This document shows, one piece after another, positions 8,578-17,837 of a stretch of DNA of 64,000 nucleotides. Source of the DNA: Mycolicibacterium celeriflavum. Its GTDB lineage: Bacteria > Actinomycetota > Actinomycetes > Mycobacteriales > Mycobacteriaceae. The translations under genes and the position numbers were made by a program. The DNA lies in NCBI RefSeq assembly GCF_010731795.1, contig NZ_AP022591.1, positions 3,100,001 to 3,164,000 of the forward strand. The letters run 5' to 3'. Positions within the stretch are counted from its first letter, which is position 1; every line of letters starts with the position of its first letter. The notes under the pieces were generated by a model. The model was not told where the DNA came from, made no database searches, and was given only the letters and a program-made list of their open reading frames with translations.

Positions 8578-9717
8578 CTACCGCTCCTCGACGTCGTCGG
8601 TCTCGGCTCGGACCAACGGCCCGTCCCCGGCCTCCTGCGCGGCTTCCTCCGCGGCCGGGTCGCTCGCGGTGAGCACGCGGATCGAGCTGTTGAGGAATGC
8701 GAGCACCGGCACGGCCAGAAGTGCTCCGACGATGCCCGCCAAGACGCCACCGCCCGCGATGACCAGGACGATCGCCAGCGGGTGAATCGACACCGCACGA
8801 CCCATCACCAGCGGCTGCAGGACGTGGCCTTCCAACTGCTGGACCGCGATGACGAGGGCGAGGGTGATCAGCGCGTAGATGATGCCTTTGGCGATCAACG
8901 CGACGACCACAGCGAGGGCGCCGGCGATCACCGCACCGACGAGCGGAATGAATGCGCCCAAGAACACGAGCGACGCCAACGGCAACGCCAACGGCACGCC
9001 CATGATCGCCAGGCCGGTGCCGATTCCGACGGCGTCGACGAGCGCGACCAGGAACGTCGCCCGCACGTAACCGATCAGAGAGTGAAAGCCGGCCCGCCCG
9101 GCGTCGCGGACGCGCTCGCGCACGTTCGCCGGGAAGATCCGGGTGACGAACGCGTAGATGTTGCGCCCGCCTTGCAGCAGGAAGATCAGCGTGAACAACA
9201 CCAGCACCGCACCGGTCACGATCTCGGTCACCGTGCCTGCCGTCGACAGCGCGCCGGTCGTCACCCTTTCCTGGTTGTTCTGCAAAGCCTCGATCGCGGC
9301 GTTGCCCGCGTTGTCGATCTGTTCCCGGCTCAGGTGCAGTGGGCCGTCGATCAGCCAGTCGCGGACACCGTCGATGCTGCGGCTCACCTGCTCGACCAAC
9401 GCCGGTGCGCCCTCGATGAACTGGCTGACGACGAAGGCCAGAATTCCTCCGACAACGGCGAAGCCGCCGAGCAACATCAGCGCAACGGCACCGCCGCGCG
9501 GCGCGCCGCGCCGGTCGAGAAAGTCGACGGCCGGCATCAGCAGGGCCGCCAGGATCGTCGCCAACGCCACCGGGACGACGATGATCTCCAGTCGCTTGAA
9601 CAGCCACAGCAACGCGACGATGGCGGCGAGAATCATCAGCAATCGCCACGACCACGCAGCGGCCTTGCGAACGAGTGGCGAAACCGCCTCGTCATCGAAA
9701 GAAGTGCCCTCGGGCAT
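8578..9717 (-). CDS. AI-2E/PerM family membrane protein (Rv0205-like)
   Basis: 379 residues with the pattern of the AI-2E transporter superfamily (PF01594): an early pair of transmembrane segments, a soluble central region (about residues 90-150) and a block of C-terminal membrane helices. It resembles Rv0205. The substrate of this branch is unknown, and some members are permease-like proteins tied to envelope stress. It converges on mmpL3 with only 9 bp between the stops. The start at 9717 ([14 protein letters not shown]) is the only good ATG. The charged C-terminal tail ([11 protein letters not shown]) is probably cytoplasmic. Confidence 0.88.
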   Translation of the reverse strand: MPEGTSFDDEAVSPLVRKAAAWSWRLLMILAAIVALLWLFKRLEIIVVPVALATILAALLMPAVDFLDRRGAPRGGAVALMLLGGFAVVGGILAFVVSQFIEGAPALVEQVSRSIDGVRDWLIDGPLHLSREQIDNAGNAAIEALQNNQERVTTGALSTAGTVTEIVTGAVLVLFTLIFLLQGGRNIYAFVTRIFPANVRERVRDAGRAGFHSLIGYVRATFLVALVDAVGIGTGLAIMGVPLALPLASLVFLGAFIPLVGAVIAGALAVVVALIAKGIIYALITLALVIAVQQLEGHVLQPLVMGRAVSIHPLAIVLVIAGGGVLAGIVGALLAVPVLAFLNSSIRVLTASDPAAEEAAQEAGDGPLVRAETDDVEER

Positions 9718-9779
9718 CCCGATAGCGTAACGCCCGCAGCATCCTGGGCCGGATCTGCGGAATCGGCCACGCCACGCAC

Positions 9780-9785
9780 TACCCT
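9780..9785 (+). promoter_or_regulatory. -10 element TACCCT for a leaderless transcript
   Basis: TACCCT fits the mycobacterial -10 consensus TANNNT. It ends 6 nt before the GTG at 9792, the spacing expected when transcription starts at the first base of the start codon. No ribosome binding site precedes that GTG. Confidence 0.5.
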
Positions 9786-9791
9786 TACCCC

Positions 9792-10856
9792 GTGGCCCAC
9801 GACGCGCCTGCGAGTGCAGCCCGCAGCCAGGGGCACTCCACGCGAAGCAGGTACTGGTGGCTGCGGTGGGCTGTCTTCGCTGTCGTGGTCGTCGTGCTGA
9901 CCGTCGAACTCGGCCTGGTGTGGGATCAGCTCGCCAAGGCGTGGCACAGCCTCTACACGGCGCAGTGGTGGTGGGTGCTGGCGGCGGTCGGCACCGCGCT
10001 GGCGTCCATGCACTTCTTCGGCGACATTCAGCGCAAGTTGCTGCGATCGGCGGAAGTTCCTGTGCGGCAGTGGCGTTCGCAGGCGGCGTTCTATGCGGGC
10101 AACTCGCTGAGCACGACGCTACCGGGCGGGCCGGTGTTGTCGGCGACGTTCATCTACCGCCAGCAGCGACTCTGGGGTGCGACGCCGGTCATCGCCTCCT
10201 GGCAGCTGGTGATGTCGGGGGCGCTGCAGGTAACCAGCCTGGCGCTGCTCGGGTTGGGCAGCGCGTTCTTCCTCGGCGCCAAACACAACCCGTTCTCGCT
10301 GATCTTCACGCTGGCCGGCTTCATCATGCTGATCGTGCTGGCGCAGGCGGTGGCGTCCCGGCCGGATCTGCTCGACGGCGTCGGCGTGCGGGTGCTGTCA
10401 TGGGTGAACTACCTGCGCGCCAAACCGGCCGACAACGGGCTGACGAGGTGGCGTGCGACGCTGGCGCAACTCGAGTCGGTGAAGCTGAGCCGAAGCCAGC
10501 TCAGTGTCGCGTTCGTGTGGTCGATGTTCACGCTGGTGACCGGTGTGGGCACGCTGCTGTTCGCCTGCTACGCCGCGGGCGGACGGCCCTCACTGCTCGG
10601 CGTGATCGTGGCGTACGTCGCTGCCCGCGCGGTCGGGTCGATCCCGTTGATGCCCGGCGGGTTGCTGGTGGTCGAGGCGGTGCTGGTGCCCGGCCTGGTG
10701 TCGAGCGGAATGACGTTGGCGTCGGCGATCTCGGCGATGCTCATCTACCGGTTGATCAGCTGGATCTTCATCGCGGCGATCGGATGGGTGGTGTTCTTCT
10801 TCATGTTCCGCACCGAGACCGACGTCGACCCCGACGCATGCGACAAGCAGCCGTAG
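9792..10856 (+). CDS. YbhN/LPG-synthase-TM family integral membrane protein (Rv0204c-like)
   Basis: 354 residues from a GTG with no ribosome binding site but a well-placed -10, so probably leaderless. It has about eight transmembrane helices and motifs of the lysylphosphatidylglycerol synthetase transmembrane family (UPF0104): [15 protein letters not shown] and, near the C-terminus, [15 protein letters not shown]. Members act as lipid flippases or as membrane partners of glycosyltransferases; this branch has no known substrate. The M23-like lipoprotein gene begins 19 nt before its stop, so the two are coupled. Confidence 0.88.
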   Translation: MAHDAPASAARSQGHSTRSRYWWLRWAVFAVVVVVLTVELGLVWDQLAKAWHSLYTAQWWWVLAAVGTALASMHFFGDIQRKLLRSAEVPVRQWRSQAAFYAGNSLSTTLPGGPVLSATFIYRQQRLWGATPVIASWQLVMSGALQVTSLALLGLGSAFFLGAKHNPFSLIFTLAGFIMLIVLAQAVASRPDLLDGVGVRVLSWVNYLRAKPADNGLTRWRATLAQLESVKLSRSQLSVAFVWSMFTLVTGVGTLLFACYAAGGRPSLLGVIVAYVAARAVGSIPLMPGGLLVVEAVLVPGLVSSGMTLASAISAMLIYRLISWIFIAAIGWVVFFFMFRTETDVDPDACDKQP

Positions 10857-12088
10857 CGGTTCTCGGCGTCGCGGCGCTGCTCGCCGGATGTTCGCCGGCA
10901 CCCGAACAGCCGTCCGCGACGTCGCCGACGGGGTCGGCCCAATCCTCGACGCAGGAGTCGCCGCCACCCGGGCCGACCCGCAGGCCCGCGCCGTCGGTGG
11001 CCACCCCACTCGTCGGCGAGGCGATCACCCAACCCGTGCCGGTTCCCGCCACCGACGGCAAGACCCACCTGGTGTACGAGATCAGCCTGACGAACGTGTT
11101 GCCGAACGAGGTGACACTGACGTCGGTCACGGTGCTGGATCGCGACGTTGCGCTCTTGGACCTGTCCGGCGACCAGTTGACGCAGTGGACTCGGTTACTC
11201 GGAACACCGGCGCCGACAACGACACTCGGTCCGGCGCAGACGGCGGTCGTGTGGTTCGACCTGGCGCTGGAGCGCGACGCGCCGATGCCGACCCGGCTCA
11301 GGCATGCGGTCAAGGTGTCGAACCCGGAGCCACAGGTGCCGCTGTTCCCCGGCACCCAGACCGTCGACATCGCGCCGGTCGACGTGCAACTCCGCGAACC
11401 CGTCGTCATCACTTCGCCGCTGGCGGGACCGAACTGGATCGACGGCGGCGGATGCTGCGGCACCAGTGCGCACCGCACCGCCCTCAACCCCATCAACGGG
11501 CGCCTATGGGCCGCAGAACGATTCGCGATCGACTACGTCCAACTCGATCGGAACGGCCGGCTGGTCACCGGCGACCCGTCGAAGCTGGAGAGTTTCGCCT
11601 ACTTCGGGGCCGATATCCACGCCGTCGGCGACGGCGTGGTGGTCTCGGTGCTCGACGGCCTACCTGAGCAGGTCCCCGGCCGGAACCCCACCGGGTTGCC
11701 GTTGGAGCAGTACGCCGGCAACCACGTCGTACAGGACCTCGGCGACGGGAACTATGCGCTGTACGCCCACCTCAAAACCGGCACTGTGGCAGTCAAACCG
11801 GGCGACCGCCTGACGGCGGGCCAGGTGATCGGACACGTCGGCAACACCGGCAACTCCAGCGCTCCGCACCTGCACTTCCATGTGATGAGCTCACCAGATC
11901 CGCTCGGCTCCAACGGATTGCCGTTTGTCTTCGACGAGTTCCGGCTCGATGCGCGCCTCGCCGACGACGACGCCATCGACGCCCTCTTTGACGGGGATGC
12001 GGCGGCGCTTGCGCCCGAGTTCACTGCGCGCGACGAAAAGGCTGCCATGCCACTGGAATTGGATGTGGTGACCTATGCCGATCGATAG
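10838..12088 (+). CDS. M23-like (LytM) lipoprotein with altered zinc site
   Basis: 416 residues. [18 protein letters not shown] is a lipoprotein signal peptide with the acylated cysteine at 18, followed by a Ser/Pro/Thr-rich linker, a beta-rich domain and a C-terminal M23 fold. The HLHFH motif (344-348) is intact. In the first metal motif, H-x3-D, the histidine is replaced by arginine (RFAID, R228-D232), as in a subgroup of actinobacterial M23 proteins. It may be a non-catalytic LytM regulator of peptidoglycan hydrolysis or use another ligand. It overlaps the flippase-like gene by 19 nt and the DUF3054 gene by 14 nt, so all three are one translational unit. Confidence 0.88.
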   Translation: MRQAAVAVLGVAALLAGCSPAPEQPSATSPTGSAQSSTQESPPPGPTRRPAPSVATPLVGEAITQPVPVPATDGKTHLVYEISLTNVLPNEVTLTSVTVLDRDVALLDLSGDQLTQWTRLLGTPAPTTTLGPAQTAVVWFDLALERDAPMPTRLRHAVKVSNPEPQVPLFPGTQTVDIAPVDVQLREPVVITSPLAGPNWIDGGGCCGTSAHRTALNPINGRLWAAERFAIDYVQLDRNGRLVTGDPSKLESFAYFGADIHAVGDGVVVSVLDGLPEQVPGRNPTGLPLEQYAGNHVVQDLGDGNYALYAHLKTGTVAVKPGDRLTAGQVIGHVGNTGNSSAPHLHFHVMSSPDPLGSNGLPFVFDEFRLDARLADDDAIDALFDGDAAALAPEFTARDEKAAMPLELDVVTYADR

Positions 12089-12452
12089 CCGGGAGCACAC
12101 CCGGCCCGCGCTGGCGGCGCTGGCAACCGACGTGTGCTGCCTGATCGTGTTCGCCGCCATCGGCAGACGCAGCCACGCCGAGGGCGTCGACCTGGCCGGC
12201 GTCGCTGCGACCGCGTGGCCGTTCCTGGCGGGCGCGGGGGCCGGGTGGGCGCTGTCCCGCGGGTGGCGGCGACCCTACGCGCTGCTCCCGACGGGGATCG
12301 CGGTGTGGGTGTGCACCGTCGTGGTGGGGATGCTGCTGCGCAAGCTGACGTCGGCCGGCATCGCACCGAGTTTCATTGTGGTGGCCACGATTTCGACCGC
12401 AGTGCTGCTACTGGGTTGGCGCGCCGCCATCCTGGTCATGACCCGCCGCTGA
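12075..12452 (+). CDS. DUF3054 integral membrane protein
   Basis: 125 residues with four predicted transmembrane helices and the DUF3054 pattern: an N-terminal LATDVCCLIVFAAIGRRSHA, then a WPFLAGAGAGWALS segment. It starts 14 nt inside the preceding lipoprotein gene, so it is the third member of that operon. No function is known for the family. A short imperfect hairpin (GCTGAC/GTCAGC, 12448-12462) spans its stop and may terminate transcription before the convergent gene. Confidence 0.85.
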   Translation: MPIDSREHTRPALAALATDVCCLIVFAAIGRRSHAEGVDLAGVAATAWPFLAGAGAGWALSRGWRRPYALLPTGIAVWVCTVVVGMLLRKLTSAGIAPSFIVVATISTAVLLLGWRAAILVMTRR

Positions 12453-12493
12453 CACCGTCAGCAGCGGGCGCGATGAGTAGGGCGCGAACAGGG

Positions 12494-12874
12494 CTAGCTG
12501 TCCGCGAGGCCGTCGCCGTTGGTGTCGCCGCAGCGGTTCTTGATGTCAACCAGAGGCTGGCGAATCCCGGTCAACTCGGCCCTCACCTGAGGGTTGGAGT
12601 TCAGGTAGTCCTGCACCTTGCCCCGGACCTCGTCGCGCGGCAGGCCCTCGAGGCTGGTGAAGAACCAGTTCACATCCGGATGGCTGAAAAGATACGCGGA
12701 AGTCGCTGCCGAGACTCCGGACGCCACTCCGGCGAGATCGGCCGCCGTGCAGTTCGGCGGCGCGGGCTGGGCCGAAGCCGTTGGCATGGCACCGAGGAAC
12801 ATCGCACCGGCGATCGCGCCGGTGCCGACCGCGCCAGCTACCGCACGTCGCGCACTACGGGCCGAGAGAACCAT
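12494..12874 (-). CDS. Secreted heme-carrier-like protein, short paralogue
   Basis: 126 residues with a clear Sec signal peptide (residues 1 to about 35, ending PTASA). The small helical domain has two cysteines (NCTAADL near the start, NRCGD near the end) and the mycobacterial hemophore pattern of YLFSHPDVNWFFTSL and YLNSNPQVRAEL. It ends in an acidic DTNGDGLADS tail. It is a paralogue of the Rv0203-like gene upstream on the same strand and is preceded by AAGGAG. The role in extracellular heme capture and delivery to MmpL3/MmpL11 is inferred from the Rv0203 family and the neighbourhood. Confidence 0.85.
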   Translation of the reverse strand: MVLSARSARRAVAGAVGTGAIAGAMFLGAMPTASAQPAPPNCTAADLAGVASGVSAATSAYLFSHPDVNWFFTSLEGLPRDEVRGKVQDYLNSNPQVRAELTGIRQPLVDIKNRCGDTNGDGLADS

Positions 12875-12906
12875 GGTTGAGCTCCTTCATCGGAAGTGGA
12901 GTGGCC

Positions 12907-12923
12907 GTAACCTGGGCGGTTAC
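12907..12923. promoter_or_regulatory. Inverted repeat GTAACC-N5-GGTTAC upstream of the heme-carrier gene
   Basis: A perfect 6-bp inverted repeat with a 5-bp spacer, about 35-50 bp upstream of the start at 12874. It differs from the IdeR box as I know it (TTAGGTTAGGCTAACCTAA), although GGTTA/TAACC half-sites are shared. It may be an operator or the stem of a 5' leader hairpin. Confidence 0.4.
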
Positions 12924-13064
12924 TGACGAAGACCAGCTAGGACCAACGCTGAAAAGCTAAGCAGAATGTCGGCAGACTTTCTCGCCTTGCAGTCAACCAA
13001 TCCTGAAAAACTCCGAATCCGCAGCTCAGTTGACCCGTTGCGGGGTGCTGCGCGCCGGCTCGGG

Positions 13065-13628
13065 TCAGGGCAGACCGGCGACGGCCGATCCCGGCGTGGA
13101 CGCGGTGCCCTGCGAGACCGGCGCCGCCGCGGGCATGTGTGCCGTGGGAACCGCGCCGGGAAGGCCCGCGTTCTGGGCGGCGGGCGTCTGTGCCGGCAAA
13201 CTCGCCTGCAGGCCGCCACCCTGCTGCGCGGCCTGCAACAGACCCGCCACCTGAGGCAGCGTGAACGGCAGTTTGCACTTGCCGGACAGGCTCGCCAGCG
13301 GCTGCTGCAACTGCTGCATGTCCTCGGCCACTTCCGGGTTGGCATCGAAGTACGTCTTCACCTCGGCCAGGGACTGCGGCCCCGCCTGCTGCTTGCTGAT
13401 CGTCGTCAGAGCCTGGTTCGTCTGCGGGTGCTCTTCGAGATACTCGCCGGTCGACGTGGCCACTTCACCGATCGTCCTGGCAAGCTCGCTGGCCGCGCAC
13501 GGGTCCTGCGCGGCGGTCGCCGACGGTGTCGCCGGCGTCACGAGCGCGGCCACCACGGCACCGCCGGCGGCGGAGGCAGCAAGAACACCGAAAAGCCCTC
13601 GACGCATCACCCCGGTGGTCGTTTTCAT
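13065..13628 (-). CDS. Secreted heme-binding protein, Rv0203-like
   Basis: 187 residues starting MKTTTGVMRRG behind TAAGGAG. A signal peptide of about 40 residues is followed by DPCAASELARTIGEVATSTGEYLEEHP-type sequence, very close to the Rv0203 heme carrier. Two conserved cysteines (DPCAA and GKCKLP) probably form a disulfide. Compared with Rv0203 (136 residues as I recall) it has an extra ~50-residue Ala/Pro/Gln-rich tail. Rv0203 binds heme outside the cell and passes it to the extracellular domains of MmpL3 and MmpL11, both encoded nearby. It is divergent from mmpL11. Confidence 0.92.
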   Translation of the reverse strand: MKTTTGVMRRGLFGVLAASAAGGAVVAALVTPATPSATAAQDPCAASELARTIGEVATSTGEYLEEHPQTNQALTTISKQQAGPQSLAEVKTYFDANPEVAEDMQQLQQPLASLSGKCKLPFTLPQVAGLLQAAQQGGGLQASLPAQTPAAQNAGLPGAVPTAHMPAAAPVSQGTASTPGSAVAGLP

Positions 13629-13977
13629 GGACAACTCCTTACGATTTGCGGACGGTGTCCACATTTCGAACAACCCGCAAACACTCTCGCGATGGACGGC
13701 AATCAGTCCCCGACGCCGAAAACGGCCGCCTAACATCCTGCCATCCGGCCCGCTGCGCCCGCCAATTCCGCGGGCAGGACGCGCGGGGCGTCCCAGCTGA
13801 CGAACCATCGCGGTAACGGCCCGCGATCCGTTCGCGAGAAGTGGATTAGAGCAGCTCGAGGCGTTGCTGGCAGATTGCTCGGGGACCACTGAAGGACGCG
13901 GCACCTTACCGCACACTGTTGTACGCTTCGGCTACGAAACGCCGGGGAGAAAGCGGGGGTTTCCAATCCAGCAGTTC
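13629..13977. other. 349-bp divergent intergenic region, Rv0203-like gene / mmpL11
   Basis: No open reading frame with coding character and no strong repeat was found. It must contain the promoters of the heme-carrier gene (minus) and mmpL11 (plus). I could not pick a convincing -35/-10 pair or an IdeR-type box by eye. Confidence 0.6.
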
Positions 13978-16890
13978 ATGATGCGCTTGAGTGGCAACCT
14001 GCGCAGATATCGCTGGGCGGTGTTCGCCGTATGGCTGCTTCTCCTGGCCCCGGCGATCTGGCTCGCGCTCAACCAGTCCAGCCACCTCACGGGTGGCGGC
14101 TTCGAGGTCGAGGGTTCGCAGTCGCTGCGGGTTCAGCGGCAACTAGAAGAGCATTTCCCCGATCAGGGCGCCTCCCCCCTGGCTCTGGTCGCCGCGCCGC
14201 GCGCCGACGCCTCGTTCGAGGACATGAACGCGGCCGTCGCCCACCTCGAACGCCTCGCCGCCGAGGTGCCCAGCGTCAAGGTCGTGCCCAATCGGCAACA
14301 GCCGCCGCCCCAACCCGATCGCCCGTACGTCATCACTCTGCAGCTGGACTTCAACAACACCGGCGCGGTCGACGTCGCCAAACGACTGCGCCAAAAGGTC
14401 GGCATCGACGGCGAGGATCCCGGCGAGTTCCGCGACGGCAAGGTCAAGCTGTACGTCATCGGCCAGGGCGCGCTGGGCGCGGCGGCCACCCAGGCCACCA
14501 AACACGACATCGCCCAGGCCGAGCGGTGGAACCTTCCGATCGTCCTGATCGTCCTGCTCGCGGTGTTCGGGTCGCTGGCGGCGGCGGCCGTGCCACTGGT
14601 GCTCGGCGTCTGCACGGTCGCGGTGACCATGGGCATCGTCTATCTGGTGTCGATGGTCACGTCGATGTCGGTGTTCGTGACGTCGACCGTGTCGATGTTC
14701 GGCATCGCGCTGGCCATCGACTACTCGCTGTTCATCCTCATGCGGTTCCGTGAGGAACTGCGCGCCGGCCGCGACCCGGAACAGGCCGCCGACGCCGCGA
14801 TGGCAACGTCCGGCCTGGCGGTGGTGCTGTCCGGGGTGACCGTGATCGCCTCGGTGACCGGGATCTACCTGATCCAGACTCCGGTGCTGGTGTCGATGGC
14901 GACCGGCGCCATCCTCGCCGTCTCGGTGGCGGTGCTCACCTCCACCACCCTCACGCCTGCTGTGCTGGCGACGTTCGGCCGGGCGGCGGCCAAACGCTCG
15001 TCGTATCTGCACTGGTCGAGGCGATCGGAAAGCACCCAGTCGCGGTTCTGGACCCGGTGGACCGGGTGGGTGATGCGCCGACCGTGGCTGTCGGCGCTGG
15101 CCGCCGCGGCGCTGCTGGTGGCGCTGGCCGCGCCGGCGTTCTCGATGATGCTCGGCAACAGCATGCAGCGTCAGTTCGAGCCGACCCACGAGATCCGCGG
15201 CGGGGTCAACGCGGCGGCCGAGGCGCTAGGCCCCGGTGCGCTCGGCCCGGTTCGGGTGTTGGTGACGTTCCCGGAGGGCGACGCCGCGTCGGCGCCGGCC
15301 AAGGAACCGATGCTCGACGCGCTCCGCCAGCGCATCGCACAGGGCCCCAACGTGGTTTCGGTCAGCCCGCCCTCGTTCGGCGAGGACGGCCGGCAGGCGT
15401 TGCTGTCGGCGGTGCTGTCGGTCGACCCCGAGGACATGGGTGCGCGCGAGACGGTCGACTGGATGCGTGCCGAATTGCCGAAGGCTTCCGGCGTGGAGAA
15501 CGTGCAGGTCGACGTCGGCGGCCCGACGGCGTTGATCAAGGACTTCGACGACCGGGTGTCTGCCACTCAGCCGCTGGTGTTCGTCTTCGTGGCGTTGATC
15601 GCGTTCCTCATGCTGCTCATCGCGATCCGGTCGGTGGTGCTGGCGATCAAGGGCGTCCTGATGACCGTGTTGTCGGTGGCGGCCGCCTACGGCAGCCTCG
15701 TCGTCGTGTTCCAGTGGGGGTGGCTGGAGGACCTGGGCTTCGAGCAGATCTCGTCGCTGGACAGCACCATTCCTCCCCTGGTGCTGGCGATGACGTTCGG
15801 CCTGTCCATGGATTACGAGATCTTCCTGTTGACCCGCATCCGGGAACGGTTCCTGCTGACGCGCAACACCCGCGACGCGGTGGCCTACGGCGTGAGCACC
15901 AGCGCCAGAACGATCACCAGCGCGGCGCTGATCATGATCGCGGTGTTCATCGGTTTCGCGTTCGCGGGTATGCCGCTGGTGGCGCAGTTGGGCGTGGCGT
16001 GTGCGGTGGCGATCGCGGTCGATGCGACCGTGGTGCGGCTGGTCCTGGTGCCCGCGCTGATGGCGATGTTCGACGAGTGGAACTGGTGGCTGCCGCGCTG
16101 GCTGGTTCGCATCCTGCCGTCGGTGGACTTCGAGAAGCCGCTGCCCAAGGTGGACACCCCCGACTTGATCATCATCCCCGACGATCTGTCGTCGCTGGGC
16201 CCGACCGGCTCCGAGCTGCGCATGGTTGTCAAGTCGGCGGCCAAGTTGAAAACTCTTGTGCCGCAAGCTGTCACGGTCACCGATCCGCTGGCCTTCAGTG
16301 GCTGCGGCGCGGCCGGCCCCGCCACGAAGATGCGCAGCGCCGAGCGGCTCAACGGCGGCCACCGCAACAGCCGAAACGGCGGCGGCACCGCACTGGCCAC
16401 CGCCGCGCCGCCAGTACATCCGGTGACGATGTGGGGCGGCCGATTGTCGGTCGCCCTCGACGCGCTGGCGACCGCGTCGGACTGCGAGGGTGCGCCGATG
16501 GAGCGGCGCAGTCCGATGGAGACCACCAATGTCCAGCTGCCGACCGGTGACCGGCTGCAGATCCCGACGGGCGCGGAGACGTTGCGGCTCAAGAGCTACC
16601 TGCTCATGTGCCGGAACACCACCCGCGACTACGCGGAATTCGTTGATCTCGTCGAGTGCATGGAGACGCACACCGCGGCAGAAGTGCTGACCGCGATGGA
16701 CCGGTACTACTGTGGTCGGCAGTCGAGGAAACAATGGGTGGCGACCCAGCTGGTGCGCCGACTGGCCGACCCGACGCCTTCCGACGAGCACGACACCCGG
16801 ATGTCGGGCCCCGAGGCGGAGGCGGAGTGGGCCAAGGTCAGAGAGCGTTGCCTGTCGGTTGCGGTCGCGATGCTGGAGGAGGCGAGGTGA
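13978..16890 (+). CDS. mmpL11: RND transporter MmpL11
   Basis: 970 residues starting MMRLSGNLRRYRW, matching the Rv0202c start I recall. Inner-membrane RND protein that exports monomeromycolyl diacylglycerol and mycolate wax esters, and is implicated in heme uptake with Rv0203. It has two six-helix halves. The conserved Asp-Tyr pairs are ALAIDYSLF in the first half and GLSMDYEIF in the second, each in the fourth helix of its half. The long cytoplasmic C-terminal region (from about residue 720) includes TTNVQLPTGDRLQIPTGAE. It overlaps the helix-turn-helix gene by GTGA. Confidence 0.96.
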   Translation: MMRLSGNLRRYRWAVFAVWLLLLAPAIWLALNQSSHLTGGGFEVEGSQSLRVQRQLEEHFPDQGASPLALVAAPRADASFEDMNAAVAHLERLAAEVPSVKVVPNRQQPPPQPDRPYVITLQLDFNNTGAVDVAKRLRQKVGIDGEDPGEFRDGKVKLYVIGQGALGAAATQATKHDIAQAERWNLPIVLIVLLAVFGSLAAAAVPLVLGVCTVAVTMGIVYLVSMVTSMSVFVTSTVSMFGIALAIDYSLFILMRFREELRAGRDPEQAADAAMATSGLAVVLSGVTVIASVTGIYLIQTPVLVSMATGAILAVSVAVLTSTTLTPAVLATFGRAAAKRSSYLHWSRRSESTQSRFWTRWTGWVMRRPWLSALAAAALLVALAAPAFSMMLGNSMQRQFEPTHEIRGGVNAAAEALGPGALGPVRVLVTFPEGDAASAPAKEPMLDALRQRIAQGPNVVSVSPPSFGEDGRQALLSAVLSVDPEDMGARETVDWMRAELPKASGVENVQVDVGGPTALIKDFDDRVSATQPLVFVFVALIAFLMLLIAIRSVVLAIKGVLMTVLSVAAAYGSLVVVFQWGWLEDLGFEQISSLDSTIPPLVLAMTFGLSMDYEIFLLTRIRERFLLTRNTRDAVAYGVSTSARTITSAALIMIAVFIGFAFAGMPLVAQLGVACAVAIAVDATVVRLVLVPALMAMFDEWNWWLPRWLVRILPSVDFEKPLPKVDTPDLIIIPDDLSSLGPTGSELRMVVKSAAKLKTLVPQAVTVTDPLAFSGCGAAGPATKMRSAERLNGGHRNSRNGGGTALATAAPPVHPVTMWGGRLSVALDALATASDCEGAPMERRSPMETTNVQLPTGDRLQIPTGAETLRLKSYLLMCRNTTRDYAEFVDLVECMETHTAAEVLTAMDRYYCGRQSRKQWVATQLVRRLADPTPSDEHDTRMSGPEAEAEWAKVRERCLSVAVAMLEEAR

Positions 16891-17411
16891 CGGTGACTCC
16901 CGACATCCGGGATACCCGCCGCCGCGGGGGTGTCCCCCCCGAACAGCGCCCGGCACCGCCCGCGCCGAAGCCGACGGCCGACGAGCGGCCCGTCGAGTTC
17001 TGGCCTACCTCTGCGATCCGCGCGGCGCTGGAGACCGACGACCTCGCCGTCTGGCAGCGCATCGTCGCGGCGATCAAGCGGGATCCGTTCGGCCGTACCG
17101 CCCGCCAGGTCGAGGAGGTCCTCGAGACGGCGCGGCCGTACGGAGTGTCCAAGGCCCTCGCCGAGGTCCTCACCCGGACCCGCGAACACCTGGAAGCCAA
17201 CGAGCGCCAGGAGGTGGCCCGCCACATCCGCGCGCTACTGGAGCACTCCGGGCTCGGCCCGCAGGAATTCGCGTCGCGAATCGGGGTGCACGCCGCCGAC
17301 TTCGCGGCCTTCGTCAGCGGCAAGACCAGCCCATCGGCGGCGTTGATGGTGCGCATGAAGCGGCTGTCCGAACGGTTCGCCCGGATGCGGTCGAACCGGC
17401 CCGACAGCTGA
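16887..17411 (+). CDS. Helix-turn-helix protein, Rv0201c-like
   Basis: 174 residues from a GTG overlapping the mmpL11 stop (GTGA). The N-terminal ~35 residues are Pro/Arg-rich. A helical middle follows, including AVWQRIVAAIKRDPFGRTARQVEEVL. The C-terminus has an XRE-like helix-turn-helix, roughly GLGPQEFASRIGVHAADFAA. Translational coupling to mmpL11 suggests a related function, either regulation of the transporter locus or a cytoplasmic partner. It has not been characterised as far as I know. Confidence 0.85.
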   Translation: MTVTPDIRDTRRRGGVPPEQRPAPPAPKPTADERPVEFWPTSAIRAALETDDLAVWQRIVAAIKRDPFGRTARQVEEVLETARPYGVSKALAEVLTRTREHLEANERQEVARHIRALLEHSGLGPQEFASRIGVHAADFAAFVSGKTSPSAALMVRMKRLSERFARMRSNRPDS

Positions 17412-17441
17412 CGCCGGTCGGTCGCTGGGTATACGCCGGGA

Positions 17442-17837
17442 ATGGACCTCGAGGAGATTCTGCGGGAAACCCGCACGGTGGCGATCGTCGGCGCATCGCC
17501 CAATCCCGACCGCGCCAGCCATGAGATCTGGACGTACCTCAAGGCGGCCAGCGATTACGAGTTGTACCTGGTGAATCCGACGGTCGACGAGATCGAGGGC
17601 ACACCGGTCTATCCGTCGTTGGCAGACCTTCCCGTCGCGCCCGATCTCGTGGACGTGTTCCGCCGCCGCGAACACCTGCCCGGCGTCCTCGCCGACACCG
17701 TCGCGGTCGGCGCCAAGGTGCTGTGGCTACAACTTGGCCTGTGGGACGAGCAAGTCGCCCGCGACGGCGCCGCCGCGGGGTTGCGGGTCGTGATGGACCG
17801 CTGCATCAAGGTCGATCACGCCCGCCTTCTCGGTTAG
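17442..17837 (+). CDS. CoA-binding (YccU-type Rossmann) protein
   Basis: 131 residues forming a single CoA-binding domain (PF13380). The N-terminal strand-loop RTVAIVGASPNPDRASHE binds the nucleotide, and VLWLQLGLWDEQVARDGA and VMDRCIKVDHARL complete the family pattern. Its metabolic role is unknown; such proteins may sense or buffer acyl-CoA. The stop overlaps the stop of the convergent Rv0200-like gene by 4 nt. Confidence 0.9.
   Translation: MDLEEILRETRTVAIVGASPNPDRASHEIWTYLKAASDYELYLVNPTVDEIEGTPVYPSLADLPVAPDLVDVFRRREHLPGVLADTVAVGAKVLWLQLGLWDEQVARDGAAAGLRVVMDRCIKVDHARLLG

Noticed and set aside
15226..16956. 576-codon minus-strand frame opposite mmpL11
   Set aside because: Shadow of the conserved MmpL11 coding sequence; translation is His/Arg/Gln-rich without domains.
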